This document shows, one piece after another, positions 1 to 6,391 of a stretch of 64,000 nt of DNA. A program made the translations under genes and the position numbers. Origin of the DNA: Clostridia bacterium (lineage in GTDB: Bacteria; Bacillota; Clostridia; Christensenellales; Aristaeellaceae); contig JAFQOD010000032.1 in assembly GCA_017395685.1 (NCBI GenBank), forward strand, positions 1 through 64,000, given 5' to 3'. Every line of letters starts with the position of its first letter. The stretch's first letter is position 1. Under the pieces are notes generated by a model. The model had not been told where the DNA came from and ran no database searches. It was given only the letters and a program-made list of their open reading frames with translations.

Positions 1-1
1 A

Positions 2-325
2 GAACAGCTCGACACCACCACAGCCACAGGGAAAATGATGCTGACCATGTTATCCGCTCTCAGCCAATTTGAACGGGATATCATCGCAGAACGCACCCTG
101 GACGGCCTGAAAGCCGCACGGGCAAGAGGACGGCAGGGAGGCCGCCCCAAAGCCGGGAGCGCCAAGGCCAAAGCGCAAGCCCTCGCCCTGTATGACGCAA
201 ACGCCATGACCAACCGGGAAATAGCGGAAACAGTGAAGGTATCCACCGCCACCCTCAGCCGATGGATAAGAGAAAGAAAAGATGCACAGCAAACTATGCA
301 TCAACAAGAAAGGCCGGAGGAATGA
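2..325 (+). CDS. Serine site-specific recombinase, C-terminal 107 residues (cut by window edge)
   Basis: The reading frame is open from base 2, so the N-terminal catalytic part lies before the window. What remains has the resolvase/invertase E-helix signature (LSALSQFERDIIAERT), then a basic Gly/Arg linker and a Hin-type helix-turn-helix (NREIAETVKVSTATLSRW). These proteins cut and rejoin DNA through a serine phosphodiester; this half provides dimerisation and DNA binding. The TGA stop lies inside the following terminator hairpin. Assignment to the resolvase/invertase family is secure. Whether it inverts, resolves or integrates cannot be told from this part. Confidence 0.9.
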   Translation, partial: EQLDTTTATGKMMLTMLSALSQFERDIIAERTLDGLKAARARGRQGGRPKAGSAKAKAQALALYDANAMTNREIAETVKVSTATLSRWIRERKDAQQTMHQQERPEE

Positions 326-344
326 CCCTCCAGCCTTTTGTTTT
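312..344 (+). terminator. Rho-independent terminator of the recombinase gene
   Basis: A GGAGG...CCTCC stem closed by GGC/GCC is followed by a T-run. It overlaps the recombinase stop codon and reaches the 3' end of the facing XRE gene. Bases 316-339 recur almost exactly (23 of 24) at 1922-1945 behind the secreted-protein genes. Confidence 0.8.
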
Positions 345-558
345 AAAAATTCACTTTTTTATTCTTTGTCCTTCCTGTCAGATAATCAAGGGAAACATGA
401 TAATAATCAGCTAATGCAATCAAATGCTCCAGCGGAATTGTTTGATAACCACGTTCATAGCGGCTATAAACCGTTTGTGCTATTCCAAGATAAGCCGCAA
501 TTTGTTTTTGAGAGAGGTCAGCATCTTCACGCATGTCACGAATGCGTTGGAAATACAC
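343..558 (-). CDS. XRE/Cro-CI family transcriptional regulator (71 aa)
   Basis: This is a single-domain HTH_3 protein: QKQIAAYLGIAQTVYSRYE is the helix-turn-helix and the tail LADYYHVSLDYLTGR is typical of Firmicutes XRE repressors. The start is GTG at 558, chosen because AGGAGGTG sits about 7 nt upstream and no ATG fits. It is divergent from the secreted-protein gene at 668. The 110-bp gap holds two inverted 17-bp operator-like elements flanking the forward promoter, so it probably represses the two secreted-protein genes and perhaps itself. The ligand or trigger is unknown. Confidence 0.88.
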   Translation of the reverse strand: MYFQRIRDMREDADLSQKQIAAYLGIAQTVYSRYERGYQTIPLEHLIALADYYHVSLDYLTGRTKNKKVNF

Positions 559-577
559 GTGCCGACACCTCCTGTCA

Positions 578-594
578 AGAACTAAAAAGTACTA
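578..594. promoter_or_regulatory. Left operator-like half of a 17-bp inverted repeat
   Basis: The reverse complement of this 17-mer is identical to 633-649. Each copy is itself an imperfect dyad (AGTACT-N4-AGTTCT), as expected for an XRE dimer site. It lies directly upstream of the forward -35 box and just upstream of the regulator's own ribosome binding site. Confidence 0.65.
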
Positions 595-623
595 TTGAAT
601 TATGCCATGGTTTATGATAAAAT
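595..623 (+). promoter_or_regulatory. SigA-type promoter for the secreted-protein genes
   Basis: TTGAAT (595-600), a 17-bp spacer and TAAAAT (618-623). It lies between the two 17-bp operator-like repeats, so a repressor bound at both would block it. Confidence 0.65.
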
Positions 624-632
624 ATTAAAAAC

Positions 633-649
633 TAGTACTTTTTAGTTCT
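633..649. promoter_or_regulatory. Right operator-like half of the 17-bp inverted repeat
   Basis: A perfect inverted copy of 578-594. It starts about where transcription from the 595-623 promoter should begin and ends just before the ribosome binding site (AGGAGG, 654-659). Confidence 0.65.
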
Positions 650-667
650 ATTTAGGAGGCGTAGAAT

Positions 668-1192
668 ATGAAAAAACTGTTGTCCCTCATCATGGTAATC
701 ATTTTATTATCGACGTTATTACCGTCATACAGCCTTGCAGAAAGCACAGTGAAAACTTTCACCCCTTCTCTTACAAGCGGCATCGGTTATGATGAACAGA
801 CCTGGATGTCAAACAGTTCGTCACGTGCGTTATTATGTTTGTTATTAGGAATGGATTTAACCGCCTTAGAAAATTCTCCACTCAAAAGCGATATGAAAGA
901 AATTGATTGGAGTTCGGGTGCATATGTAGCTCAGGCGAGCATCATGCTATATGCCTTATATCGCTTGAAAAGCGATGAAATCCTCATGGTGGTTTACAGT
1001 AGCTTCAAGCCTTCCAGCGGAACCTATACCATTGCTGTTTCAGATGTAAAAAACGCTGAGACCTTCGCCTTTATGGCAAAATACATTCTTGGAAATCAAG
1101 TGGGATCTTATTACGCCGTCTCAGAAAGTGAATTGAATGAGAGCGCCGCGCTTGTTCAAAGCATTTTTGAGGAATATTACTCTCAAAACTAA
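668..1192 (+). CDS. Predicted secreted protein, family not recognised (174 aa)
   Basis: A Lys-Lys start, a hydrophobic run of about 17 residues and a likely signal-peptidase site after ...SYSLA (about residue 24) mark an exported protein. The mature part of about 150 residues is mixed alpha/beta, with no cysteine motif, no sortase signal and no recognisable catalytic motif. It is the first gene of a two-gene unit with 1234-1860 and has a strong ribosome binding site (AGGAGG). Expression is probably controlled by the divergent XRE regulator. Base composition is AT-rich, unlike the chromosomal genes, which suggests acquisition. No function is proposed. Confidence 0.8.
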   Translation: MKKLLSLIMVIILLSTLLPSYSLAESTVKTFTPSLTSGIGYDEQTWMSNSSSRALLCLLLGMDLTALENSPLKSDMKEIDWSSGAYVAQASIMLYALYRLKSDEILMVVYSSFKPSSGTYTIAVSDVKNAETFAFMAKYILGNQVGSYYAVSESELNESAALVQSIFEEYYSQN

Positions 1193-1233
1193 CCAATATT
1201 GAGTGATCATAATTTGAATAAGGAGAGATTATC

Positions 1234-1860
1234 ATGAAAAAATGCATCTGTATTTTTCTGCTTACTGTGATTCTCATTTCCACAACCATGGCAAATTGCA
1301 GCGCAATCACGTTGCCAGATGATTTTAATGACGCATCTTTGGAAGAATTAATTCAGCTCAGAGAAATCATCGACCAAAGGATTTCGGAATTGACGCCCTC
1401 AGGGCTCGAACAAATTTCCATTGGCGAAAGCATCGATTTGCCTTTTGCCCAAATAAAATTGAATAAATTTGTTCAACAAAACGAATTAAAATTTTCTCAA
1501 AAAGAAACTGGGTCTTATGAAATCTCTTTGGTAAAAGATAAGAACGATGCTCAATACCTCGCAATCTATGGCGAAATCAAAAGCAAAGGCAAATCGCCTT
1601 TCAGAATCAGTGACGGCATTAAAGGACAAACAATCATTGATGGATACGAATATGAAGTCGATATATTCGCTTTAAATGATAAAATTGAGCCATTTGATAA
1701 CACTCTCGTTTTCTTGTATGCACTCGTGCCAAATGAATTGGCGCAAAATTTTAATTCCTGTATAATTCGATTTGGCTTCGATGAAAATTTTGATGAAACT
1801 GCCCTTTTCTTCAAAAACTTCGATGAATACGCCTATCGCTATGAAATCAAATTGAAGTAA
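1234..1860 (+). CDS. Predicted secreted protein, family not recognised (208 aa)
   Basis: An N-terminal signal peptide of about 25 residues ends near NCSA. The Cys there lacks a proper lipobox, so ordinary secretion is more likely than a lipid anchor. A short amphipathic helix follows (LEELIQLREIIDQRISEL), then a beta-rich domain with many acidic and Phe residues, resembling the accessory beta-sandwich domains of small Firmicutes exported proteins. It has its own ribosome binding site (AAGGAGAG) 41 bp after the upstream gene and shares its AT-rich composition. The two are probably co-transcribed and act at the cell surface. I do not recognise a family with certainty. Confidence 0.78.
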   Translation: MKKCICIFLLTVILISTTMANCSAITLPDDFNDASLEELIQLREIIDQRISELTPSGLEQISIGESIDLPFAQIKLNKFVQQNELKFSQKETGSYEISLVKDKNDAQYLAIYGEIKSKGKSPFRISDGIKGQTIIDGYEYEVDIFALNDKIEPFDNTLVFLYALVPNELAQNFNSCIIRFGFDENFDETALFFKNFDEYAYRYEIKLK

Positions 1861-1916
1861 TCATCGATTCCGCAAGGCACAAAGCAACAATTTTTGAATA
1901 ATGACGCTCAACAAAA

Positions 1917-1948
1917 GCGCTGGAGGAATAACCCTCCAGCCTTTTTTG
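1917..1948 (+). terminator. Terminator after the secreted-protein pair
   Basis: A GCTGGAGG/CCTCCAGC stem-loop is followed by a run of six T. The core (1922-1945) matches the recombinase terminator at 316-339 in 23 of 24 bases, so near-identical terminators bracket the XRE/secreted-protein cassette. 1949-2133 is AT-rich with no clear gene. Confidence 0.85.
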
Positions 1949-2133
1949 TTGCCCTGTTTTACGTCTCATTGCCTCTACAATAGCGAAAAAACCTATGCCT
2001 GTCACATGAAAAGGTCATTTCTTTTTTCCTGAAAAATATTTTTCCAAATTATGAAATTTATTCCAAAAAATGTTCCCAATATAAGTGGAGTGCATGATGA
2101 ATGCGCTATCACATGGAAAGGAGAAACCAACAA

Positions 2134-2319
2134 ATGATTCTACTGGAAGAAAGAATATGCATCCGATGCAGAAAGGGCTATTCACCGAACGGCATGCGGC
2201 AAAAGTGTTGCCTCGCCTGCGGCGCTGTCATCCGGGATCAGCAATGCAAGAAGCGATATCAACGGCAAGGATGGATAATGCGGCAACCACATATGACAAA
2301 TAGAACCCGTCTTTCCTGA
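2134..2319 (+). CDS. Small zinc-ribbon protein (61 aa)
   Basis: The protein has two knuckles, CIRC and CLAC, separated by a basic stretch with an RQKC motif, followed by a basic helix. The same arrangement (CxxC, RQK-C, CxxC) occurs in the C-terminal half of the gene at 2422, so the two are related and probably bind zinc and nucleic acid. The start at 2134 was chosen over upstream ATGs because AAAGGAG lies just before it. Such short Cys proteins are frequent in integrative elements of Clostridia; their role is unknown. Confidence 0.6.
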   Translation: MILLEERICIRCRKGYSPNGMRQKCCLACGAVIRDQQCKKRYQRQGWIMRQPHMTNRTRLS

Positions 2320-2421
2320 TATCCCTTCCAAACCAACCGAAAAACAGGGAATAACTACGGAAAAGCCATAGCAAACCACCAGAATCACCCGAAGAAAACC
2401 GAAAAAATCGGAGGTATTACC

Positions 2422-2781
2422 ATGACGGATAAGCAAGTAAAAAGCAAGTGCAAATCATAGGCGGCAGCAGAATGCGCCAATTATCACGCCGGGGAATGCA
2501 TCCCCATGGACTGCCCATGCTTCGTTTTCGATCCAAAGGCATGGATATGCGCCTATTTTCAGAAAGCTGTATTGCCATTAAACCACCAACTAAAACAAGC
2601 AATTGAAGAACGGCACACGGAAACACCAGAAAATAAGCCGCATCAAAAACCATGTGCCCGATGCGGTCAGCGCTTCACCCCCTCCAGTAATCGGCAGAAA
2701 TATTGCCCATCTTGCAAGAGGGCGGCTGAACGCCAGCGAAACGCCGCAAGCCACCGGGCAAGATACCAGAACGGAAAATAA
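2422..2781 (+). CDS. Cys-rich VLP-type element protein with in-frame TAG at codon 13
   Basis: Translation should start at ATG 2422, 7 nt after a strong GGAGG. The frame reads 12 codons, meets TAG at 2458-2460, then stays open to TAA at 2781. Residues right after the TAG fit the Cys-rich VLP family found on Clostridia mobile elements (ECANYHAGEC, CPC, ICAYFQKAVLPL), followed by a C-terminal zinc ribbon (CARC, RQKYCPSC). The conserved region begins well before the next ATG (2506), which has no good ribosome binding site. Either UAG is decoded as an amino acid or this is a recent nonsense mutation. A zinc-binding accessory role is inferred only. Confidence 0.7.
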
Positions 2782-2917
2782 GGAGTATTTTCTCCCCCTT
2801 TAGAATGCTGGAAACCCTTATAAATCGAGGCTTCCAGAGGAGGCATTTCAAGGCGGTAAGGTGTTTCATCCTTTTCCCTGAAAACGGGCTTTCTAAACGG
2901 GGAGAAATAGACTATTT

Positions 2918-3724
2918 ATGGACAACATCAAAATCATATCAGAGATGGGCAGGGAGTGTTTTCCCTGCCTATATCATGAACTGAGTAAATACGGCGGCTC
3001 ACTTCTGAAAAAGCTCGTCACTCTGATTCAAACAGGGGAACAGAATCAGAATCGCGCCATCATTGAAAGGGGCAAAGCATGGTTCTTTATCAGCTTCTCA
3101 CGGCTTGCATCACAATTCGGGGGAAGTATGCAGACATGGTGCGAATCCCTGCACTACTGTGCCGCCCTGGGATTGATCCAAATACGGACAGTCACAAAGA
3201 AAACCCTTTCCCCTGCCATGAGAAAAAGCCTGAACCATATCACCGACGCCAAGCACAAAGCCGTCAATTATTATCATATCCCTCCCTACACCGTCACACT
3301 TCTGGATCAGGCAGAGCATAAAGCCCAGCAATTCAAGAAAAAGGGGATCAACCGTACAGGATTGACCAAAGGCGGCGTGATTGATGCAATCGGTCAGAAG
3401 CACGCAAACGCTATTTACATTGACGGCAGGACAAAAAGCAAGCTGGAACGAGAAACAGAAGCCACTATCATACGCATCATGCAAGAGGCCATCACAAAAC
3501 ACGGCTATACCCTGAAAGGCGAAATCCTGAACAAAACAGCAGGAGCGCTATACCGAAAGTATAAAATGCGCTGGAGGGAAATGCATCTGTACGTTAAGCG
3601 CATCTGGAAGAATCGAAGCAAGGCGTTATTATCAAAAGCCGGGGCAGTATACAAACGTCCCACGGCAGAACAGAAGCAAGCATTCAGCCTGCAAACGAAC
3701 GGCTGGATCATCACAAGGATATAA
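2918..3724 (+). CDS. Putative element replication or DNA-binding protein (268 aa)
   Basis: A soluble basic protein. Residues about 50-95 (SFSRLASQFGGSMQTWCESLHY) look like a winged-helix recognition segment used by plasmid and element replication initiators, and the C-terminal half is rich in Lys/Arg. It is followed by 147 bp of iteron-like direct repeats and palindromes and then the integrase, the layout of small replicating or integrating elements. GGGGAG precedes the ATG. No catalytic motif is evident; replication initiator is a guess from context, and a transcription regulator is possible. Confidence 0.5.
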   Translation: MDNIKIISEMGRECFPCLYHELSKYGGSLLKKLVTLIQTGEQNQNRAIIERGKAWFFISFSRLASQFGGSMQTWCESLHYCAALGLIQIRTVTKKTLSPAMRKSLNHITDAKHKAVNYYHIPPYTVTLLDQAEHKAQQFKKKGINRTGLTKGGVIDAIGQKHANAIYIDGRTKSKLERETEATIIRIMQEAITKHGYTLKGEILNKTAGALYRKYKMRWREMHLYVKRIWKNRSKALLSKAGAVYKRPTAEQKQAFSLQTNGWIITRI

Positions 3725-3753
3725 TTACTTTGTAATTATATCGTACTATCGTA

Positions 3754-3836
3754 TATCCTTACGGTTTTAATTCCTTGTGGATATGATTACGAAGTAATAC
3801 TACCGTACTACTTCGTAATACTATCCTTACGGTTTT
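3754..3836. repeat. Iteron-like direct repeats and palindrome upstream of the integrase
   Basis: A 15-bp direct repeat (TATCCTTACGGTTTT) starts at 3754 and 3822. Between the copies lies an 11-bp perfect inverted repeat, ATTACGAAGTA at 3786-3796 and TACTTCGTAAT at 3809-3819. A related palindrome (ATTACTTTGTAAT) overlaps the end of the preceding gene at 3724-3736. These could be replication iterons, integrase/excisionase arm sites or operators for the integrase. Confidence 0.6.
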
Positions 3837-3871
3837 TATTTCTCAGTAAAAATTATAAAGGAGCAGGAATA

Positions 3872-5128
3872 ATGATAAACCAAACCGAAAATCAATTCGT
3901 ATAGACCGCAAACCAGCTTCAAGCACTCATGACTCAGGCGGTTGAACAAGGCGTTGCAAAATATGCCGCGAACCTTGAAAGCTTCACAGAGCAGATGCCT
4001 TTCGTTTCTCAGAATGGAGGAAACGAAAACATGGCACGATTGAAAGCTCAAATCAACGGGAAATGGGTAACGAGCGATACTGCACAGCACCTTGTAGATA
4101 AGGCGTTGCAATCACAAACCCCTGAGAAAAGCGACCAGACGGTGAAAGACTATGCCGCACGCTATATGCGCCTGTATAAGGAAAACAGTTCCATTTCAAA
4201 TAACACTTTGACCGGATATCACGGATATCTAAAGAACCACATCTACCCCGCCATGGGGCATAAGGATATCTGCGAAATCACGGTTGATGTTATCCAAAGT
4301 TACATCAACGATAAGGCAACAGTATACACCCAGAAAACAATCAAGGAGCATATCACTTTAATGGCTGAAATCTTCGACGGCGCTATCGAAGACGGGCTTA
4401 TTGCAAAGAATCCCTTCAGAAGCAAACGCTTAAGGATTCTGGGCAAAGAAAGCCAAGAAACAAAGGCCTATACCGAAGAAGAATTCAAGCAACTCGAAGC
4501 CGACCTACTTCCTGACCTCACGGGAAGCGCCCAGCTTTACGCCGCCCTATGCCTTTACACAGGTATGAGACGCGGCGAAATATGCGCCTTACGCTGGGAA
4601 GATGTTGACCTTGAAAATGGGTTTTTGCACGTCAGGGAATCCATTGAATGGGCGGCAAAAAATCAAGGCGGAATAAAAGGGACAAAGAGCAATAACGGAA
4701 AGAGAGATATCGTTATTATCCCCCAGTTGGCCGCAATCCTTGAACGCCACCACAAAAAAAGTGGATACCTGATACAAGGGGCAAGAGCAAAAAAAGAGGC
4801 TCCTGCTACAAATCAAACTGTAATACGGCTTAATGAACGCATCGGAAACGAAGCCGCAAAGCATGGCATTGCGTTTTATCGGGGAAGCCTGAACAGAAAC
4901 AGCAGGGCAACCGTGGCAACCTTCATGAATAATGCAGCCCTTGATGAAAAGACCATTGAAAGCCAACTGGGGCACCATGACATACGCTTCACACGGCAGC
5001 GCTACATGAAAGCACAGGCCAAACAAGCAGAAAAAAGCATGGGCAAACTATCCGTCTATATGGCTCAAATCGATGCTTGCGGAACACGCACGGAACACCA
5101 AAAAGTCCCTCAAACCCTTATGGCATAA
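3872..5128 (+). CDS. Tyrosine recombinase/integrase with in-frame TAG at codon 11
   Basis: The start is ATG 3872, 9 nt after AAAGGAG. Ten codons are followed by TAG (3902-3904), then the frame is open for 407 codons to TAA. Domains in order: an N-terminal region, a basic AP2-like arm-binding segment (ARLKAQINGKWV), a SAM-like core-binding domain (VKDYAARYMRLYKE), and the catalytic domain with Arg I in YTGMRRGEICALRW, a box II Arg in NRNSRAT (the usual His of HxxR is not evident), LGHHDI and the nucleophile in RQRYMKA. The catalytic core looks intact, arguing against a decayed pseudogene. The next in-frame ATG (3929) lacks a ribosome binding site. It sits about 120 bp from the tRNA-Met 3' end, the likely attachment site. 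Confidence 0.8.
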
Positions 5129-5216
5129 GGCTTTGCGGCACCCCCCTGGAACAAACGCGGAATAAAACAGCGAAAAAAAAGACACTTAAAGTCCCTCCCC
5201 CGTAAACGCAAAAAAG

Positions 5217-5245
5217 AAGAAAGCCTTGTAAATCAAGGCTTTCTT
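5217..5245 (-). terminator. Bidirectional terminator between the integrase and tRNA genes
   Basis: A perfect 12-bp stem (AAGAAAGCCTTG / CAAGGCTTTCTT) with a 5-nt loop starts 2 nt after the encoded CCA of tRNA-Met and is followed by a T-rich tract on the minus strand. Confidence 0.9.
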
Positions 5246-5247
5246 GA

Positions 5248-5324
5248 TGGTAGCGGCGATCGGATTCGAACCAATGACACTCCGGGTATGAACCGAATGC
5301 TCTAGCCAACTGAGCTACGCCGCC
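5248..5324 (-). tRNA. tRNA-Met (CAT), elongator type
   Basis: A full cloverleaf on the minus strand: 7-bp acceptor stem beginning GGCGGCG, anticodon CAT, TTCGAAT T-loop and encoded CCA (5248-5250). The paired first position distinguishes it from the initiator next to it. The element's integrase lies just beyond its 3' end, so it is the probable integration target. Confidence 0.95.
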
Positions 5325-5327
5325 AAA

Positions 5328-5404
<77 letters not shown>

Positions 5405-5604
5405 ATGTTAAGCGCTCATCAGCGCAAGAAATATAATACATGATTTTTCCTTCATTGTCAAGCCATTTTGAAAAAAATTTTCTTTTTTTCTTCTCCTGCA
5501 TGGATTTGGCCTGCCTTTTCCCCTTTTCCTTGCAATGTTATTACAATTATTTAGCTCTTATTGAAATTTTTCTTCAAAAATATGTAGAAAATATTTCATT
5601 TCAC

Positions 5605-5634
5605 TTGATTTTTGGTGCCATTTGCGTGTACAAT
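5605..5634 (+). promoter_or_regulatory. Promoter of the two-component operon
   Basis: TTGATT (5605-5610), an 18-bp spacer and TACAAT (5629-5634), about 65 bp before the response-regulator start. The rest of 5405-5698 is AT-rich with no gene that I can see. Confidence 0.55.
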
Positions 5635-5698
5635 AGGAGGAGACTGGATGCACCTATATTTTTGCATCCCGTATGGTTGTAAGGAAGGATGAAACACA

Positions 5699-6391
5699 GT
5701 GGCTAAGCGCATTCTACTCGTAGATGACGAGCCTTTGATTCTCAAGGGCCTTCGATTTACCCTGGAGCAGGAAGGATATGAAATCTTGACGGCGGCCGAC
5801 GGCGAAGAGGCCCTCAAGGTTTTCTTTGAGCAGCCTGTGGATCTGGTGCTGCTGGATGTGATGCTGCCCAAGCTGGATGGCATCCAGGTTTGCCAGCGCA
5901 TCCGGGAAAGCAGCAATGTGCCCATTCTGATGCTCACCGCCAAGGGCGAGGATATGGATAAGATTCTGGGCCTGGAATACGGCGCAGATGATTACATGAC
6001 CAAGCCTTTCAACATCCTGGAAGTAAAAGCCAGGATCAAGACCGTGCTCCGCCGGGCCACCCAGCCCACCGCCAATGAAGAAAAGAAGGTCATCCGGGTA
6101 CACGATATGGAAGTGAATATCGTCAACCGTTCTGTTTCCCTGGGGGGCAAGGATGTGCGCCTGACCGCCAAGGAATTTGATCTGCTGCAGCTCTTCATCA
6201 CCAATCGGGGCAAGGTATTCAGCCGCGAAACCATGCTGGAAACGGTATGGAAGTATGATTATATGGGCGATGCCCGGACGGTCGATGTGCATATCCGCCG
6301 GCTTCGTGAGAAGATTGAGCGGAACACCGCCCAGCCCGAGTTTATCTTCACCAAGTGGGGAGTGGGCTACTATTTCACCGATAAGGATTAA
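5699..6391 (+). CDS. OmpR/PhoB-family response regulator (230 aa)
   Basis: An N-terminal receiver domain has acidic residues VDDEP, phosphoacceptor Asp in LLDVMLPKLDG, Thr in MLTAKG and Lys in YMTKPF. A C-terminal winged-helix DNA-binding domain (about residues 130-228) has RLTAKEFDLLQLF and VDVHIRRLREKIE, closest in style to the WalR/PhoP/RegX group. The start is GTG 5699 after AAGGAAGGA. It overlaps the downstream histidine kinase, its evident partner. The regulated genes are not indicated by the sequence. Confidence 0.95.
   Translation: MAKRILLVDDEPLILKGLRFTLEQEGYEILTAADGEEALKVFFEQPVDLVLLDVMLPKLDGIQVCQRIRESSNVPILMLTAKGEDMDKILGLEYGADDYMTKPFNILEVKARIKTVLRRATQPTANEEKKVIRVHDMEVNIVNRSVSLGGKDVRLTAKEFDLLQLFITNRGKVFSRETMLETVWKYDYMGDARTVDVHIRRLREKIERNTAQPEFIFTKWGVGYYFTDKD

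Larger units (their letters stand above)
1..5247. mobile_element. Accessory/mobile region ending beside tRNA-Met genes
   Basis: The region is more AT-rich than the rest of the window. It carries a serine recombinase end, phage-like XRE control, two MGE-type zinc-ribbon proteins, a putative replication protein, iteron-like repeats and a tyrosine integrase. The integrase is the last gene before the 3' end of a tRNA-Met gene, a common layout for elements integrated at tRNA 3' ends. The left boundary lies outside the window, so I cannot show the duplicated attachment site. It could be an integrated plasmid, an integrative element, or two nested elements, since both recombinase types are present. 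The boundaries are inferred. Confidence 0.7.

Noticed and set aside
343-1860. XRE gene plus secreted genes as a toxin-antitoxin module
   Set aside because: Both partner proteins have signal peptides and no known toxin motif; the operator layout fits a repressor-controlled secretion cassette better.
2085-2303. ORF starting at ATG 2085
   Set aside because: It is out of frame with the zinc-ribbon pattern, and the better Shine-Dalgarno serves ATG 2134.
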